Positions 26,507 to 36,338 of a stretch of DNA of 64,000 nt are shown here, piece after piece. The position numbers and the translations under genes were made by a program. Within the stretch, counting starts at the first letter, position 1. Each line of letters starts with the position of its first letter. Under the pieces are notes generated by a model. That model ran no database searches. It saw only the letters and a program-made list of their open reading frames with translations, and was not told the origin of the DNA. The stretch is taken from assembly GCF_003313325.1 (NCBI RefSeq), contig NZ_QMHQ01000001.1:1054001-1118000 (forward strand), given 5' to 3'. Source of the stretch: Pedobacter namyangjuensis. GTDB taxonomy: Bacteria; Bacteroidota; Bacteroidia; Sphingobacteriales; Sphingobacteriaceae.

Positions 26507-27922
26507 ATGAAAATAGAGCAAATATATACCGGATGTTTAGCCGAAGCCGCTTATTATATCCAGAGTAATGGCGAAGCTGCTATTATTGATCCGCTTAGGG
26601 AAGTAAATCCTTACTTAAATAAGGCAGCGCAAAATGGCGCCGTAATCAAGTATATTTTCGAAACTCATTTTCATGCAGATTTTGTTTCTGGTCACGTTGA
26701 TTTGGCTGAAAAATCTGGTGCAACGATAGTTTATGGCCCAACGGCAACAACTACTTTTCCATCGCACATTGCAACAGATGGAGAGGAGTTTAAAATTGGC
26801 GATTTAACCATAACAACCCTGCACACACCTGGTCATACGTTAGAGTCTACCACTTATTTGCTTACTGATAAAGATGGCAGGAAACATTGCATTTTTAGTG
26901 GCGATACACTTTTTATTGGCGATGTTGGTAGGCCAGATTTGGCGCAAAAAGGTAGCCTAACTATGGATGATCTTGCTGGAATCCTTTACGACTCTCTGCA
27001 CGAAAAAATCTTAACCTTACCAGATGATGTAATTGTTTATCCAGCGCATGGTGCTGGTTCTGCCTGTGGCAAAAGCATGAGCAAGGAGACCTTTGACACG
27101 CTAGGTCACCAGAAGGAGGTTAACTATGCTTTAAAAGCTACTTCTAAAGAACAATTTATTAAAGAAGTAACGGATGGTATTTTGCCTCCGCCACAATATT
27201 TCGCTAAAAATGCTGCCTTAAATAAAGGTGGTTACGAGCGCATAGACGAAGTTTTTGAAAAAGGTTTAGTTGCTTTAAGCCCGCAAGAATTTGAGGATTT
27301 GGCAAACCAAACCGGTGCTTTGGTTTTAGATACCAGAGATCCACAAACTTTTGCAAAGTCTTTTATTCCAAATGCAGTAAATATTGGCTTAAATGGTCAG
27401 TTTGCACCGTGGGTTGGTGCATTAATTTCAGATTTAAAACAACCTATTCTACTGGTTGTAGAGGATGATAAAGCACAAGAAACTATTACACGTTTAGCTC
27501 GTGTAGGTTACGATAATACCATCGGATATTTGGCTGGAGGTATGCAGGCTTGGGAAAAAGAAGAAAAAGAAACTGATCAAATTGAGTCGATTTCGGCTAC
27601 AGCATTCGAAACCGCGTTGAATACCAATCCGAATTTAAATGCATTAGATGTGCGTAAACCGGGAGAGTACGAAGCCGAACACTTAGAGGCAACATTAACT
27701 CGTCCGTTAGATTATATAAACGATTGGACGAATGAAATTAATCCAGATGAAACCTATTACATTCACTGTGCTGGTGGCTATCGTTCTATGATTGCAGCAT
27801 CGATACTAAAAGCTCGTGGCGTTAACAATGTAATTGATGTTGCTGGTGGTTACGGTGCAATTAAAAATACCAACTTAAAACGTAGCGATTTTGCTTGCCC
27901 TAGCAAAGCGATGAAAGTTTAA
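26507..27922 (+). CDS. Persulfide-dioxygenase-like MBL hydrolase fused to two rhodanese domains
   Basis: 471 residues from ATG 26507 (MKIEQIYTGCLAEAAYYI). The N-terminal MBL domain has ETHFHADFVSGH and TLHTPGHT plus FSGDTLFIGDVGRPDL, the layout of ETHE1/CstB persulfide dioxygenases. Two rhodanese domains follow at about 265-365 and 375-465. The second has the catalytic loop HCAGGYRS; the first (LVVEDDKAQE) lacks the cysteine and is probably structural. It likely handles glutathione- or bacillithiol-persulfides in sulfide detoxification. Confidence 0.9.
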   Translation: MKIEQIYTGCLAEAAYYIQSNGEAAIIDPLREVNPYLNKAAQNGAVIKYIFETHFHADFVSGHVDLAEKSGATIVYGPTATTTFPSHIATDGEEFKIGDLTITTLHTPGHTLESTTYLLTDKDGRKHCIFSGDTLFIGDVGRPDLAQKGSLTMDDLAGILYDSLHEKILTLPDDVIVYPAHGAGSACGKSMSKETFDTLGHQKEVNYALKATSKEQFIKEVTDGILPPPQYFAKNAALNKGGYERIDEVFEKGLVALSPQEFEDLANQTGALVLDTRDPQTFAKSFIPNAVNIGLNGQFAPWVGALISDLKQPILLVVEDDKAQETITRLARVGYDNTIGYLAGGMQAWEKEEKETDQIESISATAFETALNTNPNLNALDVRKPGEYEAEHLEATLTRPLDYINDWTNEINPDETYYIHCAGGYRSMIAASILKARGVNNVIDVAGGYGAIKNTNLKRSDFACPSKAMKV

Positions 27923-28061
27923 TTTGCAATTCGTCATCGCTAAACAAAGCGCTTATTTTGATTTGTCAACTGCCAAGATCGCTTAGTATATGATGAAAAT
28001 AAAAGTTTTTTAGAAAACGAAGGTCAGTAGTTCTTGGAAACATCAGTCCTGCTATTCGTTA

Positions 28062-28115
28062 CAATCTTTTTTCCAAATCCCCTTAAGGAGACTTGGAAAA
28101 AAGGATTTTCACTGT
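28062..28115. repeat. Palindromic repeat, copy 2
   Basis: TTTTTTCCAA (28067-28076) and TTGGAAAAAA (28093-28102) enclose an inner CCTTAAGG palindrome, followed by GGATTTTCACT. It shares layout and flanking words with the repeat at 13505-13555 and lies upstream of the ypdA-like gene. Confidence 0.55.
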
Positions 28116-28146
28116 TATCAGGTTTATAATTTAAAGCAACAATAAA

Positions 28147-29124
28147 TTGGCTAAAAATCCTCAAAATGCATCATACGACGTTTTAATTATCGGCGCCGGA
28201 CCAATTGGTTTAGCTTGTGCCATTGAGGCGAAACAAGCCGGCTTAAGCTACGTTATTGTAGAAAAAGGCCCGCTGGTTAATAGCTTGTACAACTACCCGG
28301 TTTTTATGACTTTCTTTTCTACCTCTCAGAAACTAGAAATAGGAGGGGTTCCTTTTGTAAGTATTAGCAATAAACCAAATAGAAACGAAGCTTTAGAATA
28401 TTATCGCCGGGTGGCAGAAAAGTTTGAGCTAAACATTAAACTTTTTGAAGAGGTTAGTAGCGTAAACAAGGTTGACGATTTAGATTTTGTAGTTGCTACA
28501 TCGAAAGCAACTTATCATGCTAAAAAGGTAATTATAGCTACCGGCTTTTATGATGTACCGGTAATGATGAATGTGCCTGGCGAAGATTTACCTAAGGTAA
28601 AACACTATTATCAAGATCCGCATTTGTACGCATTTAGCAAAGTGCTGGTAATTGGCGCCAACAACTCGGCTATAGATGTTGCCCTAGAAACGTATAGGAA
28701 AGGCGCAGACGTAACTTTGGTTATTCGCGGTAGCGAAATAGGTTCTTACGTAAAATATTGGGTTAGGCCCGATATAGAGAACAGAATTAAAGAAGGTGAA
28801 ATTAAAGCCTATTTCAATAGTGAGGTAACAGCTATTAGTGAAACTGAAGTAACCATCAAAACACCAGAAACCGAAATTAGCTTAGCCAACGATTTTGTAT
28901 TGGCTATGACCGGCTATCAACCTAACTTCGCGTTGCTTAAAAAGCTTGGTGTTGTTTTAGATGAGCAAAATATGCCCGCACACAATCCTGAAACGATGGA
29001 AACTACCACCAAAGGACTGTATTTAGCTGGCGTGGTTTGCGGTGGTATGGACACGCACAAGTGGTACATCGAAAATTCAAGGATACATGCTGAGCAAATT
29101 GTAAAGCATATTAAGGCACAGTAG
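28147..29124 (+). CDS. ypdA: YpdA-family bacillithiol-disulfide reductase
   Basis: 325 residues starting at a TTG codon (28147). A stop lies just upstream in frame (TAA at 28132) and no ATG occurs before the FAD motif, so TTG is the likely start. The FAD motif VLIIGAGPIGLACAIEA and the NADPH motif VLVIGANNSAIDVALE are present, with no CxxC redox pair, as in YpdA. It should regenerate reduced bacillithiol with NADPH, matching the YtxJ homologue at 17134. Confidence 0.9.
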   Translation: MAKNPQNASYDVLIIGAGPIGLACAIEAKQAGLSYVIVEKGPLVNSLYNYPVFMTFFSTSQKLEIGGVPFVSISNKPNRNEALEYYRRVAEKFELNIKLFEEVSSVNKVDDLDFVVATSKATYHAKKVIIATGFYDVPVMMNVPGEDLPKVKHYYQDPHLYAFSKVLVIGANNSAIDVALETYRKGADVTLVIRGSEIGSYVKYWVRPDIENRIKEGEIKAYFNSEVTAISETEVTIKTPETEISLANDFVLAMTGYQPNFALLKKLGVVLDEQNMPAHNPETMETTTKGLYLAGVVCGGMDTHKWYIENSRIHAEQIVKHIKAQ

Positions 29125-29162
29125 TTTTTTTTTGAACCAACACTAACAAAGTTTAGCATACT

Positions 29163-29777
29163 TTACTTTTTAAAAGCAAAGAAACACATCAACAAAAATA
29201 AAATCGACAACAATAAAAACGAATTTATTTTTTCTCTAAGATATTGATGAAATGCATCCTCTTTTTCGGCTTTCATTTCAGCCTTTCGAGAATATTCATT
29301 GGTACCGCAAATAAAGTACGATTCTTCCTTTTTCAGCCTAATGGGCTTAAGATAAAAAATCCAAAGATTATCACCATCAATAACAGAACGAACTTCTTTA
29401 TAACTAGAAATATCTATTGCACTCACAAAATCCTTATGTTTTGCGTCTTTAGTCCATTTAAATAGAATGCCGTTGGTTGTATCTTTTGAATTAACTATTT
29501 CTGCAACCTTTACTTTTGCATATTTCAGTTTCGTTCTATCACCAGCTTCATTGCCGGTGAACTCTATTTTACTATAATTTCTAGCTAATTTGATTTTCTC
29601 AAAAAACCTATTGCTTGAATATGCTTTCTCTTCGCTATGATAAAAATAGCTAACATCAATCGCAACAATTTTCTCAAAATGTCCATTTATATAAAGATTC
29701 CAGATACAAAAAATAGGTAGGAAAATTATACTAATGAATCCGGCAGGATAAAATATTTTGACTGTTCGTCTGGTCAT
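29163..29777 (-). CDS. Hypothetical membrane protein
   Basis: About 204 residues from ATG 29777 (MTRRTVKIFYPAGF); an in-frame ATG at 29810 is possible. One hydrophobic helix near the N-terminus (PAGFISIIFLPIFCIWNLYI) and one at the very C-terminus (NSFLLLSILFLLMCFFAF) flank a soluble, probably periplasmic, beta-rich region. No family recognised. It faces the end of the ypdA gene. Confidence 0.65.
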   Translation of the reverse strand: MTRRTVKIFYPAGFISIIFLPIFCIWNLYINGHFEKIVAIDVSYFYHSEEKAYSSNRFFEKIKLARNYSKIEFTGNEAGDRTKLKYAKVKVAEIVNSKDTTNGILFKWTKDAKHKDFVSAIDISSYKEVRSVIDGDNLWIFYLKPIRLKKEESYFICGTNEYSRKAEMKAEKEDAFHQYLREKINSFLLLSILFLLMCFFAFKK

Positions 29778-29911
29778 AAAAATTAGATGTATCGATTGAA
29801 ATAATTCCACACCTAGTATTCATATTTTCAGTCTAATTTTCCATTACGCATCACGAAGTTTGAATGTGACAGGAAGAACTTAAAGGCTTTATTGAAGATG
29901 ACATCCTCAAA

Positions 29912-30997
29912 TTATGGTAGTAGTTCTGCCAGTTTTTTGTTTAGCGCTTCGCCTCTCAAATTTTTAGCTACAATTATTCCCTTTTCATCAATTAGATAGT
30001 TTGTTGGAAATGCGTTAATGCCGTAAATTAAGGCAGCTTGGTTTTTATCACCTTTCAAATCGGAAACATTTTCCCATGGTAATTGGTCATCCTTAATTGC
30101 TTTTAGCCATTGTGCTTTGTTATCATCTGCTGCTACGCCTAAAATTTCAAACCCTTTAGGTTTAAAGGCGTTATAAGTTTTTACCAAGTTCGGGTTTTCT
30201 TCCCTACATGGTCCGCACCAAGAGCCCCAAAACTCCAATAGGATATATTTTGCTTTAATGTTCGATAATTTAATCTTTTTGCCAGCGGTATTAGCCTGTT
30301 CAAAATCAGCGAATTTCCCGCCAATTTTTACCTCTTTATTAAGCGTTAGAAAATCCTTTATGGTTTTGCCATACGAAGTGTTTTTCATTTCTGAACTTAA
30401 ACGCTCAAAAAGTTCTGCAGTTTTTTCTTTGCCCCAAGTAGATGTATAAACGCTTAGTATGTAAGCGCTTATCAGTGATTTGGGATTGTCTTTGATACCT
30501 TGTATATCTAATTCTTTCTCTGCATTTCTCGTATCCGTCAGTTTTTCCTTTAACTGCTTATTAATTGTTACGTCTTTCTCTTTAGCAATAAGGGAAGTTA
30601 AACTGTCTTGTAATTGTTGGTTGGTCGCTGTAAGTTTTCTACGAAGATCGGCCTCGGCTTGGGTTTTGGAACCGGTAATTACAGCTTTCTTAAACTCTCC
30701 ATTCCTTAGTGCCAAATGAGTGTTTTTTTCGGCCCAAAAAAATACATAGTTAGCGAAGTCTTTTGTGTGAATTAGCATTTGACTTATTTTCTCTTTGGTT
30801 TTTCCAACTAAAATAAATTTGCCGTCTTTTACTTTGGTAGAATCTAATAGCACCTGTGGAGAGGATGTTTTTAGGAATAACCAAGTTCCATCTTCAACTC
30901 CTGTTGTGTTACCGGTAATGGTAAATGTTTGAGCTATGCTCGAAAGCGAAGAAATTAATAGTATAAATAAGATACAGGTTGATTTTAGGTTTTTCAT
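29912..30997 (-). CDS. TlpA-like thioredoxin-domain protein with N-terminal DUF4369
   Basis: 361 residues from ATG 30997 (MKNLKSTCILFILLISS, signal peptide). An N-terminal DUF4369-like region (TFTITGNTTGVEDGTWLFLK...) and a helical linker precede a C-terminal AhpC/TSA-thioredoxin domain with active site EFWGSWCGPCREENP. Bacteroidota proteins of this design are exported thiol-disulfide oxidoreductases. The 31066 start would add 23 residues before the signal and is unlikely. Confidence 0.88.
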   Translation of the reverse strand: MKNLKSTCILFILLISSLSSIAQTFTITGNTTGVEDGTWLFLKTSSPQVLLDSTKVKDGKFILVGKTKEKISQMLIHTKDFANYVFFWAEKNTHLALRNGEFKKAVITGSKTQAEADLRRKLTATNQQLQDSLTSLIAKEKDVTINKQLKEKLTDTRNAEKELDIQGIKDNPKSLISAYILSVYTSTWGKEKTAELFERLSSEMKNTSYGKTIKDFLTLNKEVKIGGKFADFEQANTAGKKIKLSNIKAKYILLEFWGSWCGPCREENPNLVKTYNAFKPKGFEILGVAADDNKAQWLKAIKDDQLPWENVSDLKGDKNQAALIYGINAFPTNYLIDEKGIIVAKNLRGEALNKKLAELLP

Positions 30998-31179
30998 GTC
31001 ATTAAAGTTTACATCCCAAAAGTAGTTATGCATTTTCAAATAATCGTGAAAATTAGACCAAGCCAATTAGCAATTCGACGGATAAAATTTACAGTGGATT
31101 AGTCGAAAAAAACATAGGGTTAGTCGAAAAATAATTTAGGTTTAAAGTACGTGATAAAAATTATTTTTACCTTGCTTGC

Positions 31180-32241
31180 GTGGCAAAAACACTTTTTAAG
31201 TTTGATAAGTACACTAAAATAGAAGTCGTTTTCTTTCTGGTGTATTTTTATGGCATTAGTTTGCTATCTAATTTTGAATATAATTTCTGGGAAAGAAATT
31301 ATATAGGAATTCCGTCTGGCGAATTAGAATTTAGCATAGTTTACGGGACGTGTAACATCATCGTATTTCTGGTTTTTTATTGGGCTTTAAAATTCTGCCT
31401 AAAAAGTAATAAAATATGGATGTTTGCCGTATTAATTGTTTCATTTTTAGTTTCTCATTATTTCTACAAAAAAGGAAGTTATTTGTTAATTTCTGAATTA
31501 AGTTTTCTTTCTGACAAGATAAGAAGCGATGCTATAAAATGGTATCATTTGAAAAGGCTTGGTTTTACATTAAGCTATATGATGACACAGTTAGCAGGAG
31601 TTAGTTTTTTAGCGTATTTTATTCATTCGGCAAGGCAAAAAGAGCAGTTAAAAGCTTTAAAAGAACAACAATTAATGTCTGAGCTAACCTATTTAAAAGC
31701 ACAATTGCAACCACATTTTTTCTTTAACACATTAAACAATATATATGGTTTAGCGCTAAAGCAGTCTAAAGATACAGCGCCCTTAGTTGCTAAATTGGCA
31801 GAAATGATGCGCTACATGTTATACAAGGTCGATGAAAAACTAGTATTGTTAAAAGACGAAATCGAGTTTTTAAGAAACTATGTAGCTGTAGAAAATATTC
31901 GGTATCGCTCTGCTATAAAAATTGATTTTGATGTACAGGGAATCGACTCAGGCAGTAAAATAAGCCCGTTATTATTTTTGCCTTTCATAGAAAATGCATT
32001 TAAACATGGCATAGCCGAAGAAGAAAACGAAGGTTTTGTTCATATTGTAATCTGTAAAACCGGCGATGAGCTTACGCTAGACGTTGCTAATAGCGTAGCT
32101 GCAACGAAAGTGAATATTGGCGGTATAGGTTTAACAAATGTGAAAAAGCGACTGGAAATTCTGTACCCGGGAAAGCATAAGTTGGAGATAGCTAAAACTG
32201 AAAGGGTTTATCAGGTGAATTTAACTTTAGATATGGTATGA
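31180..32241 (+). CDS. LytS-type membrane sensor histidine kinase
   Basis: 353 residues from a GTG codon at 31180. Four transmembrane helices fill the first ~150 residues (KIEVVFFLVYFYGISLLSNF, IVYGTCNIIVFLVFYWALKF and two more). The His_kinase domain follows, with AQLQPHFFFNTLNNIYG (His 179), and a HATPase with LPFIENAFKHG and GGIGLTNVKKRL. It has a four-base overlap with the LytTR regulator gene, forming a two-component operon of unknown signal. Confidence 0.92.
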   Translation: MAKTLFKFDKYTKIEVVFFLVYFYGISLLSNFEYNFWERNYIGIPSGELEFSIVYGTCNIIVFLVFYWALKFCLKSNKIWMFAVLIVSFLVSHYFYKKGSYLLISELSFLSDKIRSDAIKWYHLKRLGFTLSYMMTQLAGVSFLAYFIHSARQKEQLKALKEQQLMSELTYLKAQLQPHFFFNTLNNIYGLALKQSKDTAPLVAKLAEMMRYMLYKVDEKLVLLKDEIEFLRNYVAVENIRYRSAIKIDFDVQGIDSGSKISPLLFLPFIENAFKHGIAEEENEGFVHIVICKTGDELTLDVANSVAATKVNIGGIGLTNVKKRLEILYPGKHKLEIAKTERVYQVNLTLDMV

Positions 32242-32921
32242 TAAATTGCCTCATTGTTGATGACGAGCCTTTGGCGCAGGATATTTTAGAAGCCTATGTG
32301 TTACAAGCTAATCAGCTTTGCTTAGTTAAAAAGTGTAGTACGGCATTTGAAGCTTTCGAAGTTTTGCATAGCGATAAAATAGATTTAATGTTTTTGGATA
32401 TTAAAATGCCGGCACTAAATGGAATTGACTTTTTAAAATCGCTTAAAAATCCGCCAGCTATAATATTTACCACAGCCTATGCAGAATATGCTGTTGCAAG
32501 CTATGAATTAGAAGCGGTAGATTATCTGCTAAAACCAATTACGAAAGAACGGTTCGATAAGAGTTTGGCGAAGCTTTTTAAGCTTAAACCGATAGAATTA
32601 ACAGAGACAAAGAACTACACTTATTTTAAGGTATCTGGTAAACTACAAAAGGTGTTACACCAAGATTTACGCTATGCACAATCTATAAAGGATTACATTA
32701 TGCTTTATACTAAAAGCGGGAATTTGATTGTGCACATGACAATGAAGTATCTGTGCGATTTATTACCAGATGACAGTTTTTTAAGAGTGCAGCGTTCTTA
32801 CCTGGTTAATAAAACCTATGTAACGGCAATTGGTAAAAATGAAGTGCATTTAGGGGATATGGAAATACCTATTGGAGATAGCTTCAAGGAGGCGGTTGCA
32901 AAGGAAATAGGAGCGATGTAA
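32238..32921 (+). CDS. LytTR-family response regulator
   Basis: 227 residues: receiver domain with VDDEPLA, phospho-acceptor Asp 54 in MFLDIKMP, and YLLKPIT; then a LytTR DNA-binding domain (YFKVSGKLQKVLHQDL..., DSFLRVQRSYLVNKTYV). It is the cognate regulator of the upstream LytS-type kinase, overlapping it by the ATGA tetranucleotide. Targets are unknown. Confidence 0.93.
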   Translation: MINCLIVDDEPLAQDILEAYVLQANQLCLVKKCSTAFEAFEVLHSDKIDLMFLDIKMPALNGIDFLKSLKNPPAIIFTTAYAEYAVASYELEAVDYLLKPITKERFDKSLAKLFKLKPIELTETKNYTYFKVSGKLQKVLHQDLRYAQSIKDYIMLYTKSGNLIVHMTMKYLCDLLPDDSFLRVQRSYLVNKTYVTAIGKNEVHLGDMEIPIGDSFKEAVAKEIGAM

Positions 32922-32949
32922 TTTCTTTATTTAGCCAATGGAGATATAA

Positions 32950-32982
32950 TAAAAAAACCTCCCGAAAGAGGTTTTTTTATAT
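32950..32982. terminator. Bidirectional terminator between LytTR and barrel protein genes
   Basis: AAAAAAACCTC and GAGGTTTTTTT surround a six-base loop; T-runs exist in both orientations between the two convergent genes. Confidence 0.75.
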
Positions 32983-32994
32983 TGTAATTAACTG

Positions 32995-33543
32995 TTAAAG
33001 TTTGAAGTTGTAGCCTAAACGCAAGGCAAACTGTCCGGCCATTTTTACGGGTACATAAGTGCTAGAAGCACCGTTTTGTTGCCATCCTTCGTATCTAGCG
33101 CCAAGAGACAAACCGCTGTTCCAGTCGTAGCCTACACCACCACCAAATACAAAGTTTACCTTGCCACCATCTTCAATAGGGAAGCCGGCACCAACGTTAC
33201 CACTCAAGTACATTCCACCTATACCAGGATAAGCTTTTACGCCACCTATTGCCGGAATAAAACCGATGTCGTCTGCACCGTCTACCATAAAGCGGGTATA
33301 ACCACCAGAAGCTGTGATGGCCAAATTATCCATTAACATCCATTGTAATTGCAAGTCTAATCCTAAAGCATAATCAAAAGGAGATGATTTTGTTGGAATA
33401 CCACCACTTGCGCCAATACCAATTTTAAAATTCATGCCGTTAGAAGATTTGTCAACTGTTGTCATTTCTTGGGCATCTGATTGAGCAGCTACAGAAAGCA
33501 TTAATGCAATCGCTACTATTGAAGTTTTGAAAAAGTTTTTCAT
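32995..33543 (-). CDS. Outer-membrane beta-barrel protein
   Basis: 182 residues from ATG 33543 (MKNFFKTSIVAIALMLSVAAQSDAQ, signal peptide); an in-frame ATG at 33591 would add 16 residues in front of the signal. The mature part has alternating beta strands with glycine-rich turns (MNFKIGIGASGGIPT, LAITASGGYTRF, YLSGNVGAGFP, VNFVFGGGVGYDW) and ends in LRLGYNFKL, an aromatic/leucine C-terminus typical of an OMP-b-brl barrel. Function unknown. Confidence 0.85.
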   Translation of the reverse strand: MKNFFKTSIVAIALMLSVAAQSDAQEMTTVDKSSNGMNFKIGIGASGGIPTKSSPFDYALGLDLQLQWMLMDNLAITASGGYTRFMVDGADDIGFIPAIGGVKAYPGIGGMYLSGNVGAGFPIEDGGKVNFVFGGGVGYDWNSGLSLGARYEGWQQNGASSTYVPVKMAGQFALRLGYNFKL

Positions 33544-33874
33544 ATGAGTTAATTTAAGGGTTACGTATAGTTTGATATACGAACAATGCAAAAGATTGGA
33601 TTTTGGCGACGCCAGTTTGTGGAGCTTTGTGCTTTTTTGAGTGCGACTAATAATGAACTGTGGTGAAGCTCAAACAAGATCCGGTTTGGTTTTTTTGATG
33701 ATGTTGGAACGTTTACTTCTGAAAAAGCGATTTATGAATTAGTACTATTACAGTAATCATCTATACTTGATCCCTACTTGAACTATGCTTCATCTTTGCT
33801 TTAGCTATGTTGCGCCAACTAATGAAAAAAATATTTGATTTTTTTTAGATGTGCTACAATAAATCTTCCAATAG

Positions 33875-33947
33875 AGCGTCTTTATATGGAGAGCGTTAAT
33901 TTAGATAAACGGGAATTGTCCATTATGGATGGTTCCCGTTTTCTTTT
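33875..33947 (+). ncRNA. Candidate small RNA or micro-ORF element, copy 1
   Basis: A 73-base segment found again at 39024-39096 with two differences. It ends in a strong hairpin (AACGGGAA/TTCCCGTT with an inner TCCA/TGGA stem) followed by TTCTTTT, a Rho-independent terminator. The segment also encodes MESVNLDKRELSIMDGSRFL from an ATG at 33886. A TTTG (33834-33837) and TACAAT (33855-33860) lie upstream as a possible promoter. It is the main content of the 529-base gap 33544-34072; a dispersed AGATTCTTCGC...CTGAATGACAAA repeat occupies 33982-34013. Confidence 0.55.
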
Positions 33948-34072
33948 AAAAATTGATTTATAAACGATAAAAATCTTTGAAATAGATTCTTCGCGTCGCT
34001 CTGAATGACAAAAGGAACGTTCTAGGTTTATTTACTTAGCTCATTTACATAGTTTTGTGGCTTTAGACAAGT

Positions 34073-35410
34073 TTAAAGTTCTCGCCAATTGGTATTTAGG
34101 GGTTTATTCACTTCAATGCTTTTGTAGTTTATCTCTACTTTGGTATCGCCATTACTCGTAACGGTAGTAAAAGGCATTTTTATACCATTTACCGTTTTGT
34201 TGTTGCTATAGGTATTAATTTGCATTTTCTTGCCTATTTGATAACTATCTCCTAAAATATTATAGTTACGATCCAAGAGATATTCGAAATTATGTCCACC
34301 AGCCTGAAATGCTACAGCGTAACCATCTTTGTTCGCTTGTACCGTACCCTTTGCAAATGCAACATTGTTCTTTTGTTGAAGACCAGTTAAGCCGATGTAA
34401 TCGTTATATTTTACCTCTTGAAGACGTTCATTATTGGCAATGGTTTTTATTCCATTGTTCCATAACCAGCCTCCGTTGGCAGTAATTTGCTCAACAGCTA
34501 TTAGTTTGCCTTTGTTAAACATCTCGTTACGAAACCTATTTTCTACCAGATCATTATATGAAACTAATTTTATACCATTAAATTCTGCTTCAACGGTGTA
34601 AGTCTTAAGCTCGTCGAGGGCAGCGCCACCATAAACCTCCCTAACCTTTTTAAGAACTTCGCTTGCACTGGGAAGTTTAGTATTAGTTTCTTTTTTATCG
34701 TTATCACTATCCGTAAAGTAAAAGCTACCATCTATTACCGCCATCGCCTTATTTTTTCCGTTGCCAGCACTTGCAAAAAAACTATGTGTGGTGTTGTTGC
34801 CGTTATCGTAAATAAGCGTTAGCGTACCATCTTTAACGGTGTATTTTCCTTTTCCATCGCTTTTGGTATTGGTGCCCCCACCTATATTATTTCCCGATAT
34901 TACAGTAGTTGACTGTCTGTCTGTAGTAAAATTGCCAGTTCCATCAAAATTCAATTCCATTTGTGTGCTTGTGCCTACATAGGTAGTTCCGGTTGCCATA
35001 CCGCCGCTTCCATTAATAAATTTAAATTTGTACGAACCTTTAGGTACGCTATTGTCTAAATCCATTTTAAAGAGCACATAAGTTCCCGCGTCTAGGTTGC
35101 CACCTTTGGTAATCATGAATTGGTCTTTATCGCCATTGGCATACAAAAGGTAAATTTCAGATCCCTTAATTTCATACTTGCCCCTTACCGCCGTTTTCCA
35201 GTCTTTTTTATCCAGCTGGTCGGTAAACGTTTTGTCTTTGCGGAACAAGAAAACCTCATCCGAACGATTCATACCTCCGCCCAATGGGTTCAAACTAAGT
35301 TTTACACCTGCATACACACCGCCGAAGTTATCGGAAGATTGGCATGAGGTTGATATGGTGATAGATAAAAGTAGCAATAACTGCAATGTAAAATATCTGA
35401 GCTGCTTCAT
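34073..35410 (-). CDS. Hypothetical lipoprotein
   Basis: 445 residues with signal MKQLRYFTLQLLLLLSITISTSC (Cys 23). Two lipocalin-like or META-like repeats in the first half each describe a 'field plus template' pattern (FLFRKDKTFTDQLDKKDWKT, NFDGTGNFTTDRQSTTV). The C-terminal ~200 residues (ASEVLKKVREVYGGAALDELKTYTVEAEFNG) look like the outer-membrane lipoprotein carrier-like fold. No family name can be given with confidence; envelope location is likely. Confidence 0.75.
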   Translation of the reverse strand: MKQLRYFTLQLLLLLSITISTSCQSSDNFGGVYAGVKLSLNPLGGGMNRSDEVFLFRKDKTFTDQLDKKDWKTAVRGKYEIKGSEIYLLYANGDKDQFMITKGGNLDAGTYVLFKMDLDNSVPKGSYKFKFINGSGGMATGTTYVGTSTQMELNFDGTGNFTTDRQSTTVISGNNIGGGTNTKSDGKGKYTVKDGTLTLIYDNGNNTTHSFFASAGNGKNKAMAVIDGSFYFTDSDNDKKETNTKLPSASEVLKKVREVYGGAALDELKTYTVEAEFNGIKLVSYNDLVENRFRNEMFNKGKLIAVEQITANGGWLWNNGIKTIANNERLQEVKYNDYIGLTGLQQKNNVAFAKGTVQANKDGYAVAFQAGGHNFEYLLDRNYNILGDSYQIGKKMQINTYSNNKTVNGIKMPFTTVTSNGDTKVEINYKSIEVNKPLNTNWREL

Positions 35411-35527
35411 AAAAAATTGATTAGTGTAGCGATCTTAATTATAACAAGGCAGAAGTCTTTTCAGTTTTTTGCTAAGGTAACAATCTGATAAACAGTTATT
35501 TTATTATGCCTATCGATACGAATAAAA

Positions 35528-36250
35528 TTATTTGGCATTGGGAGAAACCACATCAGCAGGATTGGCTTTTACCATTTGCGTATGTGCTTTGTCTTGCAAT
35601 AAAGTATCGCCTTTTATTAACCAAGATATGCCAAAAGTTAACAAAGCTAGTGCCTCTAACGCGAAGGTTGCGTAGGGTAGGTTGAGCCAGATTTTTACTT
35701 TTTCGATATTGCAAACCGGAACCAATGCTACAAAAACGATGATAAGAATACCACAGGTTTTGTACACATGATTTCTTTGTTGTTTTTGCAGCGTAATCAT
35801 CTTCTTATCGGTTCTGGTAAACAGAAAAAATGAGTTAGCAGCAAGGCTGATAAAAAATAAGGCTGCAGAAACGTAATGTACAGTAGTTACCACTTTATTT
35901 GCGGGAAAAGTGAACAGTAAACATTTGCTGTTAAGATCGGTATCTGTTGGGAAAAAGGCTATACCCAGCGCAAATACTCCCGCTAGATTTGTAATAATGT
36001 CATCAATCTTTTGTGTCCCTTTGTAGCTAATAAGAAATAAACCTACGGCGCTCAATACGCCCACCAATAGTATTCCAGCTGTACTATAAAAATACTGGCT
36101 AATTGAAGGCTGTATTTCTTTGCAACCTTGCAGATAGGTATAAATAATTAATGCAAAGGGAAGCATAATACCCAATATGCCAACGCTTCTTCGTTGATTG
36201 CGATAGGAGATTTCTTCTGGAGAACATTTGGGTTGCGCAGCAGTTTTCAT
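35528..36250 (-). CDS. Hypothetical multi-pass membrane protein
   Basis: 240 residues with six to seven predicted helices (VGILGIMLPFALIIYTYLQG, AGILLVGVLSAVGLFLISYKG, AGVFALGIAFFP, YVSAALFFISLAANSFFLF, GILIIVFVALVPVCNI, FALEALALLTFGISWLIKG). The plan resembles small DUF998/Frag1-like integral membrane proteins. The role is unknown. It stands between a lipoprotein gene and the GAF kinases. Confidence 0.7.
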   Translation of the reverse strand: MKTAAQPKCSPEEISYRNQRRSVGILGIMLPFALIIYTYLQGCKEIQPSISQYFYSTAGILLVGVLSAVGLFLISYKGTQKIDDIITNLAGVFALGIAFFPTDTDLNSKCLLFTFPANKVVTTVHYVSAALFFISLAANSFFLFTRTDKKMITLQKQQRNHVYKTCGILIIVFVALVPVCNIEKVKIWLNLPYATFALEALALLTFGISWLIKGDTLLQDKAHTQMVKANPADVVSPNAK

Positions 36251-36338
36251 TGAGCGATAATTAAGCGAAATGTTAATCCCTATTCTTTATTTAAATGAAG
36301 ATAAACAAATTTTTTTGATGTAGGCTGAATCGCCAAAA

